Shown here piece by piece: positions 1 to 9,500 of a stretch of DNA of 64,000 nucleotides. Source of the stretch: Roseimicrobium sp. ORNL1 (lineage in GTDB: Bacteria; Verrucomicrobiota; Verrucomicrobiia; Verrucomicrobiales; Verrucomicrobiaceae); NCBI RefSeq assembly GCF_011044495.1, contig NZ_CP049143.1, forward strand, positions 2,046,001 through 2,110,000, read 5' to 3'. The notes under the pieces were generated by a model that saw only the letters and a program-made list of their open reading frames with translations, searched no databases and was not told the origin of the DNA. Each line of letters starts with the position of its first letter. Within the stretch, counting starts at the first letter, position 1. The position numbers and the translations under genes were made by a program.

Positions 1-132
1 CTCAAGGGCGTGAAGTGGCTCCTCAAGCTCGGATTGTTCAAAACCATCCGCAGCAAGGATGGCCACATGCTTGTCAGACAGGTCTGTTTTCATGTGAGTG
101 AATCGGTGCCGGAAAATGAGGTGGATGCGTAG
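1..132 (+). CDS. C-terminal end of an unidentified protein (5' cut by window)
   Basis: An open frame runs from the first base to a TAG at 130-132 and gives the last 43 residues of a protein. The visible part has an amphipathic, Lys/Leu-rich start and an acidic tail ending in EVDA. No family can be named from so short a piece. It lies in the same direction as the L,D-transpeptidase that follows after 127 bases. That gap is G-rich and shows no terminator hairpin. Confidence 0.5.
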   Translation, partial: LKGVKWLLKLGLFKTIRSKDGHMLVRQVCFHVSESVPENEVDA

Positions 133-259
133 GGGGTGGGACTCGGGCCTGGTTCAGGGTTTGAGGATGAGGTGAATGGCGGGGGGAGTGGCTCGTCCAC
201 AGGGGGCGGACAATGCGATGTTAGTGATGTAGTGAACAATCCCCAACGAGACCCCTGAT

Positions 260-1258
260 ATGAAAGCCCCCCTGATGCCGGTGTTGTGTGGAATGGTCCT
301 GTGCGGCCTGATAGCGATGACGCGGAGCCTCGCGCAGGAGGCGGTGCCGAAGGCCATTCCGGTGGAGGACGTGAAGAAGAGCGAGGACCCGAAGAAGATT
401 GAGCGGCTGCAGGTGTATCTGGATCGCGAAGGGTTCCCACCCGGGCAGATCGATGGGAAATGGGGTGAGTTCACCGGGAAGGCGCTGGGGAGGTACCAGA
501 TGCATCGTGCCGGGGTGGCGGCCAATGCGGCGGTTGATTTGCCCGCGGACTTCGATGTCTTCACGGAGTACACCGTGGCGGAGGCGGACTTCAGCCAGGT
601 AGGCGTGGTGGGTGCTACGCCAGAAGAACAGTCGAAGCAGAAGTCGAGTCCCTATCCCACGATGGTGCATTTCTTGAAGGAGAAGTTTCATTGCGACGGG
701 GACTACCTTCGCAAGCTGAACCCGGGCCTGAACATGGATGACCTGAAGCCGGGTGACGTGGTGAAGGTGCCGAACGTGACGCCGTTCCTCATTGAAAAGC
801 TGAAGGTGAAGGATCGCATCCAGCCGAAGTCGCAATTCCAGAAGCGCAATCTCCGCGTGGATACGAAGGAGAAGATGCTGGATGTGATGGAGGACGGAAA
901 GGTGCTGGCATCATTCCCCATCACACCCGGGTCGGAGTCGCTGCCGGCACCGGTGGGCATGTGGGAAATCGAGACCATGACCACCCTGCCCCTTTTCCGC
1001 CGGGATGAGTCCATGCTGAAGACCGGTGTGCGTAGCGATGACTACCATCTCATTCCTCCGGGACCCTCCAGTGCGGTGGGGGTGCTCTGGATTCAGCTTA
1101 ATAAAAAGGGCATCGGCATCCATGGCACGAATAACTCGGAAACGATTGGCCGCGCCGCGAGCCATGGCTGCATCCGCCTTTCAAATTGGGACGCCATCCG
1201 CCTGAGTGAGATGGTGACGGACAAGATGGCGGTGGAGATTGTGGAGGGGGTGAAGTGA
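260..1258 (+). CDS. Exported L,D-transpeptidase (YkuD domain) with peptidoglycan-binding and LysM-like parts
   Basis: A 332-residue protein expected to cross-link peptidoglycan (3-3 links) or attach proteins to it in the periplasm. The N-terminus has a hydrophobic signal-like stretch ending near ARSLAQ-type residues at about 25. Residues about 45-80 (YLDREGFPPGQIDGKWGEFT) match a PG_binding_1 repeat. Residues about 135-175 (FHCDGDYLRKLNPGL, then LKPGDVVKVPN) look like LysM. The C-terminal YkuD domain has the HGTNN histidine and the SHGCIR motif, with Cys304 as the catalytic nucleophile. The ATG at 260 has no Shine-Dalgarno motif but gives the best signal sequence. Family assignment is firm; the exact wall reaction is inferred. 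Confidence 0.9.
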   Translation: MKAPLMPVLCGMVLCGLIAMTRSLAQEAVPKAIPVEDVKKSEDPKKIERLQVYLDREGFPPGQIDGKWGEFTGKALGRYQMHRAGVAANAAVDLPADFDVFTEYTVAEADFSQVGVVGATPEEQSKQKSSPYPTMVHFLKEKFHCDGDYLRKLNPGLNMDDLKPGDVVKVPNVTPFLIEKLKVKDRIQPKSQFQKRNLRVDTKEKMLDVMEDGKVLASFPITPGSESLPAPVGMWEIETMTTLPLFRRDESMLKTGVRSDDYHLIPPGPSSAVGVLWIQLNKKGIGIHGTNNSETIGRAASHGCIRLSNWDAIRLSEMVTDKMAVEIVEGVK

Positions 1259-1327
1259 GGGTGAGGAGTTAGAGGGAGGATTGTTGTTTCGGTGGCAAGA
1301 CGGATGGTGCGCCGGCGTTCTCGGTGG

Positions 1328-3163
1328 ATGCGTTTCCGATTGGTGTCGTTTGTTGTGAGTGTGATGGGGCTGCTGATGGCGGTGCTGCCAAGTGCGGTGC
1401 GTGCGGCGGAGCGGCCGAATATTTTGTGGCTCACGAGTGAGGACAACAGCCCCTACCTTGGGTGCTATGGGGACAAGCTCGCGAAGACGCCGCATTTGGA
1501 CAAGCTGGCGGAGCAGGGCGTGCGGTACCGGAATGCGTTTGCGAACTCGCCAGTGTGCTCGGCGGCGCGCACGACTTTGATCACCGGCATGAATGGCTGC
1601 GCGCTGGGGGTGCAGCATCATCGCAGCAAGGTAAGCATTCCGGAAGGCTTCCAACTCTATCCGGAAGTGTTGCGGGCCGCGGGCTACTACTGCACGAACA
1701 ACTCGAAGACGGACTACAATCTGCCGGATCGCAAGGATGTGTGGGACGAGAGCAGCAAGAATGCGCACTACAAGAACCGCGCGTCCAGCCAGCCATTCTT
1801 CGCTGTCTTCAACTTCACCACCACGCATGAAAGCCAGGTGGCGCCGAAGGAGGGGAAGACCGATTTCCGCATTCCGCCGGAGCAGATGACCTTGCCGCCA
1901 TACCATCCTGATACACCCGAGATTCGCCGGGATTGGGCGAACTACTATGACCAGATGACACTGATGGATGAGCAGGTGGGGAGGATGCTGGAGCAGCTGG
2001 AGAAAGCCGGGCTGGCGGAGGACACCATCGTCTTCTACTGCAGTGATCACGGAGGCGCGTTGCCAGGGGGCAAGCGGCACCTGCATGACTCCGGTACGCA
2101 TGTGCCGATGATTGTGCGCATCCCGGAGAAGTGGAAACAGTGGAGACCTGCGCAGCCGGGCGAGTGGGTGGAGAACCCGGTGAGCTTCGTGGATCTGCCG
2201 ACCACGTTCTTCAGCCTGTGCGGTGTGGAGACGCCGGCGAACTATCAGGGGCGCCCATTCCTTGGCGAAAAGAAGTCAGTGCTGCGTGATCACGTCTTCC
2301 TCTACCGCGGTCGCATGGATGCTCGGTATGACAATACGCGCGCCATTCGTGACAAGCAGTACCAGTACCTTAAGAATTATGCACCGCATCGTCCGTGGGG
2401 GCAGTACTATGAGTATGCCTTCGAGCAGCAGCCCAGCATGCGCTCCTGGTATGCGGAGTTTCTGGCGGGGCGATGCAACGAGGTGCAGTCTGCCTATTGG
2501 AAACCCAAGGCGCCGGAGGAACTGTATGAGATCGGAAGTGACCCATTTGAAATCAAGAACCTGGCGGGTGACTCTGCTCAGAAGGAACGCATCGCGGAAA
2601 TGCGCAAGAAGCTGCGCGCGGAGATGCTCGCGGTGCGGGACACGGGATTCATCCCGGAGGGCATGCATGAGAAGCTCGCGGGTGAGAAGACCATCTATGA
2701 CTATGCGCAGAGTGATGCTTATCCTCTGGAGCGCATCATCGACGTCGCGGATGTCGCGACTTCGAGAGACGCGTCCGCCTTACCACAACTGCTGAAGGCG
2801 ATGGAGGACCCGCATCCTGTGGTGCGGTATTGGGGTGCCATCGGCTGCCTCGTGCTTCAGAAGGATGCGGCCCCTGCGAAGGAGAAGCTGCTGGGACTCT
2901 TAAAGGATGAGTGGAATGACGTGCGCATCGCCGCGGCGGAGGCTCTGGGATGGCTCGGCGAGTCAGAGCAGCCTGCCAGCGTACTGGCGGAGGTCATTCA
3001 CAGGGGTTCCTTGTACGAGGTGGTCACGGCGCAGAATGCGCTCGATGCCATGCGTGCCGCCGGACATGTGCCGCTGGCGAGGGCGCAGGAGATCGTGCGC
3101 GGGGTGAAGTTTCAAGAGCCGGCGAATCGTGTGGCGGACTACCTGCTTTCGCTTGAGAAGTAG
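1328..3163 (+). CDS. Exported sulfatase (heparan N-sulfatase-like) with C-terminal HEAT repeats
   Basis: Type I sulfatase of the alkaline-phosphatase fold, hydrolysing a sulfate ester or sulfamate, probably on a polysaccharide outside the cytoplasm. The mature N-terminus has the metal-binding RPNILWLTSEDNS stretch. Cys77 in CSAAR is the site for conversion to formylglycine (C-x-P/A-x-R). A second metal motif, YCSDHGG, lies in the middle. The last ~130 residues (PQLLKAMEDPHPVVRYWGAI and following) form HEAT-like helical repeats, an extension beyond the catalytic unit. I chose the ATG at 1328 because it starts a classic signal peptide (MRFRLVSFVV...SAVRA). A GTG at 1292 preceded by AGGGAGGA and an ATG at 1304 are in frame and would add up to 12 basic residues. 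No maturase gene is in the window. Confidence 0.88.
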   Translation: MRFRLVSFVVSVMGLLMAVLPSAVRAAERPNILWLTSEDNSPYLGCYGDKLAKTPHLDKLAEQGVRYRNAFANSPVCSAARTTLITGMNGCALGVQHHRSKVSIPEGFQLYPEVLRAAGYYCTNNSKTDYNLPDRKDVWDESSKNAHYKNRASSQPFFAVFNFTTTHESQVAPKEGKTDFRIPPEQMTLPPYHPDTPEIRRDWANYYDQMTLMDEQVGRMLEQLEKAGLAEDTIVFYCSDHGGALPGGKRHLHDSGTHVPMIVRIPEKWKQWRPAQPGEWVENPVSFVDLPTTFFSLCGVETPANYQGRPFLGEKKSVLRDHVFLYRGRMDARYDNTRAIRDKQYQYLKNYAPHRPWGQYYEYAFEQQPSMRSWYAEFLAGRCNEVQSAYWKPKAPEELYEIGSDPFEIKNLAGDSAQKERIAEMRKKLRAEMLAVRDTGFIPEGMHEKLAGEKTIYDYAQSDAYPLERIIDVADVATSRDASALPQLLKAMEDPHPVVRYWGAIGCLVLQKDAAPAKEKLLGLLKDEWNDVRIAAAEALGWLGESEQPASVLAEVIHRGSLYEVVTAQNALDAMRAAGHVPLARAQEIVRGVKFQEPANRVADYLLSLEK

Positions 3164-3196
3164 AGGGACCACCTCTTTGCATACTCTGCCCTGATC

Positions 3197-4582
3197 ATGA
3201 GACATTTTGTATTGCTGTTTCTATTGCTTGCTTCGCTGTGCCCACGAATGGCTGCGGCTGAGGAGAAGCCAAACATCATCATCATTCTCGCGGATGATCT
3301 TGGCTGGGCGGACCTGCCTTCGTATGGCCATCCTTTTCATGAGACGCCGCATCTGGATCGCCTGGTGAAAGAGGGGATGCGTTTCACGCAATTCTACGCG
3401 GGGCCGGTATGCTCACCCACACGGGCCAACATGCAAAGCGGACAGGACCAGGCACGGTTTGGCATCACGCAGCATATTCCGGGGCATCGCAGGCCTTTTG
3501 CAAAACTCAGTGATCCCGAGGTGCCCAAGCAACTGCCACTGGAGGTAAAGACCTTTGCTGAGCGATTGGGAGCGGTAGGGTACAAGACGGGCTACTTCGG
3601 GAAGTGGCACCTGGGTGGTGAGGGTTTCGGCCCGGAGAAGCAGGGCTGGCAGACTGCGCTGGAGGCGAAGGGGAATGTGGTGTTGCCAAAAGTAAGTGGT
3701 AAACCGGAGCCGGAGCGTATGGCGGATTTCCTTTCGCAGAAGGCCACGGCGTTCATCGAGGAGCACAAGGAGGAGCCGTTCCTCCTGCAGGTCTCTCATG
3801 CGGCGGTGCACATCCCGCTTTCCACTACGCCAGCGCTTCAGGCGAAGTATGAGAGCAAGGCAAAGGCGGTGGGTTATCCGTGCAATCCTACCTACGCGGG
3901 ACTGCTGGAAGAGCTGGACCAGAGCGTTGGCCGCATCATGGATACGGTGGAGCGCACCGGACTCGCGGAGAAGACGCTCATCATCTTCCTCTCGGACAAT
4001 GGTGGACTGGAGCACGAGCAGAGCGGCAAGATCGTGACGACGAATCGACCACTACGTGGTGAGAAAGGTTCGCTGTACGAAGGTGGCATCCGGGTGCCGG
4101 CTATCATGCGCTGGACCGGTCATGTGCCGGCTGGCAGCGTGTGTGAGGTCCCGGCCATCACCACGGATCTGTATCCCACGCTGATGCGACTCGCGGGGGT
4201 GACTCTCAGCGACGCGGGTGCCGCGGGTTTGGATGGTACCAGCCTGGCCGCATTGCTGCAGGATCCGAAGGCGTCAATTGCACGTGACACGCTTTACTGG
4301 CATCTGCCGCACTATCACCACAGCACACCTGCCAGTGCCATCCGGCGTGGCGACTGGAAGTTGATTGAATTCTTCGAGAGCAATGAACTGGAGCTCTACA
4401 ATCTGAAAGCAAATGCCGGTGAGAAGCTGAATATGGCCGCGATGGAAAAGGCCAAGGTCCAGGAACTGCACGCAGCGCTCGTCGAGTGGCGGCAGAAGGT
4501 CGGCGCGAGGATGCCTGTGCCGAATCCGAATTATGATGCCGCGCGAGCGGATGAACTGGGCAAAGGGAAACGGGAGGAGTAA
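3197..4582 (+). CDS. Exported sulfatase (arylsulfatase A-like)
   Basis: A 461-residue sulfatase with a signal peptide (MRHFVLLFLLLASLCPRMAAA). The first metal site is IIIILADDLGWADL and the formylglycine motif is CSPTR with Cys72. GKWHLGG, further on, is the usual Lys/His segment of the active site, and FLSDNGGLEHEQ supplies further metal ligands. The length is normal for a single-domain sulfatase. It starts 33 bases after the preceding sulfatase and is likely cotranscribed with it. It differs enough from its two neighbours in sequence around the active site to suggest a different sulfated substrate. The exact substrate cannot be read from the sequence. Confidence 0.92.
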   Translation: MRHFVLLFLLLASLCPRMAAAEEKPNIIIILADDLGWADLPSYGHPFHETPHLDRLVKEGMRFTQFYAGPVCSPTRANMQSGQDQARFGITQHIPGHRRPFAKLSDPEVPKQLPLEVKTFAERLGAVGYKTGYFGKWHLGGEGFGPEKQGWQTALEAKGNVVLPKVSGKPEPERMADFLSQKATAFIEEHKEEPFLLQVSHAAVHIPLSTTPALQAKYESKAKAVGYPCNPTYAGLLEELDQSVGRIMDTVERTGLAEKTLIIFLSDNGGLEHEQSGKIVTTNRPLRGEKGSLYEGGIRVPAIMRWTGHVPAGSVCEVPAITTDLYPTLMRLAGVTLSDAGAAGLDGTSLAALLQDPKASIARDTLYWHLPHYHHSTPASAIRRGDWKLIEFFESNELELYNLKANAGEKLNMAAMEKAKVQELHAALVEWRQKVGARMPVPNPNYDAARADELGKGKREE

Positions 4583-4641
4583 GGCGTCACTTGGGCAGCA
4601 AAAGATGCAAGTGCACGGGGCCCTGCTTCGTCTAGCATCGG

Positions 4642-6417
4642 ATGATGTGCCGCATCTTTCTTTCTCTTGCCCTGACTATCGCGCTAGTTGCCCGGGTTTC
4701 CGGAGCCACCGGGAAGCCGGACATCATTGTCATCTTGAGCGATGACATGGGCTTCAGCGACATCGGGTGCTATGGCGGTGAAATTGAGACGCCGAACCTG
4801 GATGCCCTGGCGAAGGGGGGGCTGAAATACACGCAATTCTACAACACGGCACGCTGCTGCCCGACGCGCGCGTCCTTGCTCACGGGATTGTATCCGCATC
4901 AGGCTGGCATCGGGCACATGATGGATGACAAGGGACTGGATGGCTATCGCGGCGAACTCAGCCGCAATGGAGCGACCATGGCGGAGGTGGTGAAACCTGC
5001 GGGCTACCGCACCTACATGGTGGGCAAGTGGCATGTGACGAAGAAGGTCAATCCCCAAGGTGAGAACGAGAAGAGCAACTGGCCGCTGCAGCGTGGCTTT
5101 GAGCGCTTCTACGGCACGATCCACGGAGCGGGCAGCTTCTTTGACCCGAACTCGCTGGTAAAAGATAACACGCTCATCTCACCCTACGCAGACCCGGACT
5201 ACAAGCCAGAGCAGTACTACTACACAGATGCCATCAGCGACCACGCGGTGCGCTTCATTTCGGATCACGCGAAGGAGAACAAGGACAAGCCCCTCTTCAT
5301 GTACGTGGCCTACACCGCCGCGCACTGGCCCATGCATGCGAAGGAGTCGGACATGGCGAAGTACAAGGGAAAGTATGCCGGAGGCTATGATGCCGTGAGG
5401 GCTGCGCGATTGAAAAAGGCGAGGGCACTGGGCGTGGTCGATGCGGACTGGGCCATCACACCGCAAGCAGGTGGCAAGTGGGACGAGGTGAAGGACCGTG
5501 CGTATGAGGAGCGCTGCATGGAGGTGTATGCCGCGATGGTGGATTGCATGGACCAGGGCATCGGGCGCATCGTGGCGGAGCTGAAGAAGCAGGGCCGGTA
5601 TGAGAACACGCTCATCTTCTTCATGCAGGACAATGGCGGCTGCGCGGAGCCCATCGGCAGAGGCAAGGGGGGTGGCGCTGGAAATAAGAAGAAACCAAAT
5701 GCCAACGCCAATGCGAACAACACTGCGGGCCCTGTGCTGCGGCGCGCCGACAAGCCCACGCTGCCACCGCTGGCGGCAGAGTATCTCCAGCCCGACATGA
5801 TTCCCAAGCAGACACGCGATGGCTTTCCCATGCGCCAGGGTTATGGCGTCTTGCCGGGAGCGGCTGACACCTACTGCGGCTATGGCGAGGCGTGGGCGAA
5901 TGTGAGTAACACGCCCTTCCGCGAATACAAACACTGGGTGCATGAGGGCGGCATCAGCACACCGTTGATTGCCCACTGGCCTGCAGGCACGGACCGTCCT
6001 GGGCGGCTGGTCAAAGCGCCCGCCCACCTTATCGATATCATGGCCACGGTGGTGGATGTGAGTGGTGCACCTTATCCCAAGGAGCAGAATGACACCGCCA
6101 CCACTCCGATGGAGGGTGTGAGTCTGAAGGCGCCCTTTATGGGAGGAGATATAAGCCGTCCACAGCCCATCTTCTGGGAGCATGAAGGCAACCGCGCCGT
6201 ACGTGAAGGCAAGTGGAAACTGGTGGCGAAAGGACCCCGTGGCGCGTGGGAACTGTATGACATGGAAGCAGACCGAACAGAGCTGCACGACCTCGCTGCC
6301 CCACATCAGGATGTCGTCACGGACCTGGCTGCGAAGTGGGAGACTTGGGCGAAACGGGCCCAGGTGATTCCGTGGATCTGGGGTGCGCCGTATGAGGAAG
6401 AGCGAGCGGGCAGGTAA
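4642..6417 (+). CDS. Exported arylsulfatase (AslA/atsA-type) with a low-complexity insert
   Basis: A 591-residue sulfatase with a short signal peptide (MMCRIFLSLALTIALVARVSGA). It has the metal motif VILSDDMGFSDIGCYG, the formylglycine motif CCPTR (Cys72), GKWHVTK, and FFMQDNGGCAEP. Right after this last motif is an insert of about 27 residues, GRGKGGGAGNKKK followed by repeated Asn-Ala (NANANANN), which is probably a disordered surface loop. The C-terminal part (WKLVAKGPRGAWELYDM) is the standard sulfatase sub-domain. Two ATG codons lie side by side at the start and no Shine-Dalgarno motif is visible. It is third in a row of sulfatases and probably in the same operon. Confidence 0.92.
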   Translation: MMCRIFLSLALTIALVARVSGATGKPDIIVILSDDMGFSDIGCYGGEIETPNLDALAKGGLKYTQFYNTARCCPTRASLLTGLYPHQAGIGHMMDDKGLDGYRGELSRNGATMAEVVKPAGYRTYMVGKWHVTKKVNPQGENEKSNWPLQRGFERFYGTIHGAGSFFDPNSLVKDNTLISPYADPDYKPEQYYYTDAISDHAVRFISDHAKENKDKPLFMYVAYTAAHWPMHAKESDMAKYKGKYAGGYDAVRAARLKKARALGVVDADWAITPQAGGKWDEVKDRAYEERCMEVYAAMVDCMDQGIGRIVAELKKQGRYENTLIFFMQDNGGCAEPIGRGKGGGAGNKKKPNANANANNTAGPVLRRADKPTLPPLAAEYLQPDMIPKQTRDGFPMRQGYGVLPGAADTYCGYGEAWANVSNTPFREYKHWVHEGGISTPLIAHWPAGTDRPGRLVKAPAHLIDIMATVVDVSGAPYPKEQNDTATTPMEGVSLKAPFMGGDISRPQPIFWEHEGNRAVREGKWKLVAKGPRGAWELYDMEADRTELHDLAAPHQDVVTDLAAKWETWAKRAQVIPWIWGAPYEEERAGR

Positions 6418-6509
6418 TCCGCCATCCTAGAGTCTATTGCCGTTTCCGATAACGAAACTTGGGACTCTGGATTGACCCGTTTGCGGACTCTGGTACAACG
6501 GGGCTACTT

Positions 6510-9500
6510 ATGAAATTTCATGCCTTGGCGGCACGGCTGGTCCTGAGTGCGCTGGTTTGGGGAGGGAGCTACGCCCTTGCGGAGGAAGCTCCGCGCGCGG
6601 TGGCGCCGGAGGCGTCGGCGGCACTGGCGGAGCAGCGATTGAGGGAGTTTCCGGTGTTCAACCGGGCGTTCTATGGAGTGATGCTTGCTTGGGATGACTG
6701 GCAGGCGTTGGACAAGCGCTGGGCTGGAAAGCAGCAGGCCGAGCCCCGTTTCGCAATCTTGCGCGGGATGCTGGCGGAGCGGTTGGGGGATTTTGAGAGT
6801 GCGAGGCGGCACTATGCGGAAGGCCAGAAGACGGACTGGGCGCGGTACCACCAGGGGCGCTTTGCAGCGCTGATGGGAGACAAGGACCTGGCGGTATCCG
6901 AGCTCAAGGAGGTAGCGACGATGACCCGGGATCCGTGGCTCTTCCAGCAAGCAGCCCTGGCTCTTGGGGAAATCGCCATGCTGCGTGAGGGATACTCGGG
7001 AGGTGAAAAGGCCTATGCAGAGCTGTGGGAGCGCAGGCCGGAGTTCGCGATGCGCCTGCGCCTTTTGGAGCCCTTGTTGAGCCTGCGCGCGGAGAATGCA
7101 ATCGCGGCGGGATGGCTGGCCACACTGAAGCCGGCAGAGTCACCCGCCCAGGGAGCGGGTATCACGAGCCAGGCGGAGCAGGCGCTGCTGTACTTTGAGG
7201 GGCAGAAGCTCCTGACGGGCTACACGGAGCCTCCCCCCTGGGTCGCGGAAATCCTGAAGCGCCCAGGAACGGAGGCGCCGCTGGCCGCTGCGTGGATATT
7301 CAGCGCGAGCCCCTCCTACCTGCAACTCCTCCTGCCCGAGGCGGACGATCAATGGGCGGTCATGCAGCGTCTCAGCGAGAAAGGTGTGATGGATGATACC
7401 ATGGTGGGATGGTGGCTGACCGAGTGTCTGGTGCGCAAAGGTCCGGAGACTTTTCTGGCGGAGGCGGCCAGGCATCGGGATCGATTGCAAAAACAACCCC
7501 ATCTCTTCATGGAGGCATGCGAGCTGGTGACTGCAAAAGATGCGGAGCTGGTTCGGTCCCGGCTGATGAAAGAGATCTTTGCCGAGGCGCCACCTGCCGT
7601 GTGGAACTGCCTTTCTCTGGCCCTTCGTTCTCGAGCCGGTGAGACTGCGGTGGCTCTGAAGCAAGATGCCTTGCGAGCCTGGCAGGAAGTCCGGGATGGA
7701 GAATGGGTGTTGCCCCGTCGTCGCATCACGGAGATAGGTGTGCGCGGCCTGAGGTCTGCGTCTTCTCCCGTGTGGGGCCAGGACACACGCCTGCAAAGTG
7801 CGGGAATGGAGGAACCTCTGTCCCAAGTGATCTGGAATCTGCGTGGAAAGGAATTCACCTCCGCGCTGAAAGTTCGATTCCAACAACGTCTGCCGGATGC
7901 CCTGGGCTACGAGGCGAGCTATCCGGACACCATGCCGCATCCGCTCACCCTGGATCCCGCAAAGGAGCCGGCGCGAGTGCCGATCAAAACACTGGCTGGG
8001 GCGGTGTGGGGCATGGACCTGCGGCGTTATCTCTGGGAGCAGAGAAGCTTCTTTGGGCTGGAAGAGGCGGGGACGCTTGAGCCGATGAGAAAACAAGGGG
8101 GCGAGCAAGCCGTCTTTGCGACGCTGGTGGATGCGCCATTCGAGGCTTCGCTGAAGCATTGCAGTGAAGCTACGGACCTTGGCAAGGCATCCCTGCTGCC
8201 CCTGCTGGCCTTGCGGCAGAAGCAGGAGGATCAGAACAAGGTGTCCATCTACCGTACGCCGCTGTCGCAGGAGACGCGTGCCTTGAGGAGTGCGGCGCAT
8301 GTCCGGCTCGGGTCGGCCATTCGCACACGGCACCCCGAGTGGCTCCTGCTCGTCTGCCGGGATGGTGCGCCCCATGAGACGCTTCCTGCGGTGGATCCTG
8401 TAACTGTCGATGATCTGTTCGGGGCGATATACACCCACAACGTAAGTCGCGCGGAGTCTACCACCTCGGTGAATGCCGCGTGTGCGAAGCTGAACCCGGA
8501 GGTGGCAGAGGCCGGCAGGGCTGCAACCATCATGCGTGCCGCGTCTCTTCGGATGCTGGACCGTCTATTGCCGCACGGACTTGCGCACCTTTCGTGGCAG
8601 CCTTCCTTGAAGCGGGACTGGTCAGCCGCGCGCACTGTCGTTGCCAGGCACCCGGGGAAGGAGTCATTCTATGCCGCATCCGAACCGGCCCCGCTTTCAG
8701 AGTCGGCGCGGCGTTTGTCTCTTGCGGAAGAGATGCGAAACAGGGGAAGGGCACGGATGGTGACTCAGCCGAACCAGGGCCTCATGATCGGGTTCAGCAC
8801 AATTTATGGCATGGCGTGGAGTGTTCCCTTCGACGCCCGTGAAAGGGAGTTCAAGGAACTCCGCGATCGCATTCCCGCGGTGAAGGAATACGAGGCCATC
8901 CTGGAAGCGCAACGTGCCCTGCGCATGCCTGCTCCAGCTGGCTCTGCCAATGTCCCCCGCGGTCCGGCATGGTCCAGCCCCTCCGACGCCTTGTTCAAGG
9001 AAATCGGCAAGCGGCTTGCAACGGTGAAGACTCCACGCGCGCAGCACGCTCTGGCACTTCTGGAGCGTGCGGGTGGCTCTGAGAAGGCGGCGTTGGAAAT
9101 TGCCAAGGGCCTGGAGGGGCGCGAGGGAACGGCCGGCCTGCTGGCCGCAGCGATTGAGACTGGCAAATTCCCTCAAGGGACGTACCAGCCTTCGACCATC
9201 AACAAGGCGTACATCGCCCGCAGCAGTGTTGACATGGTGGAAGCCCTCGTGAGAGGCGAAGAAAACCTGCGGCACATTCGCAGGGGCAACGTGGAGCGAT
9301 TGATGGAGCTCCATATGCGCAGTCTCAGGGGTGTCAGGCAGGATGACTTGTGCAAAGACATGTACCAAAACCTCAAGTCTGCCAGAGAGGACGGAGCAGC
9401 CTTTGCCAGCAAGGCGCGGTTGATGGCGATGCTGGCCAGGAAGTTGAAACTTCCGGATGACGAGGCAACAGACGCAGAGCTGCTCGATCTGCAGCTCAAT

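Noticed and set aside
5690-5725. Short gccaac/gccaat near-repeats as a possible CRISPR or satellite repeat
   Set aside because: The units are only 6 bases, in frame, and encode an Asn-Ala stretch. There are no spacers and no array structure.
7140-8438. A 432-residue minus-strand frame inside the giant gene
   Set aside because: There are no recognisable motifs and it lies wholly antisense to a continuous 2078-residue frame with a signal peptide.
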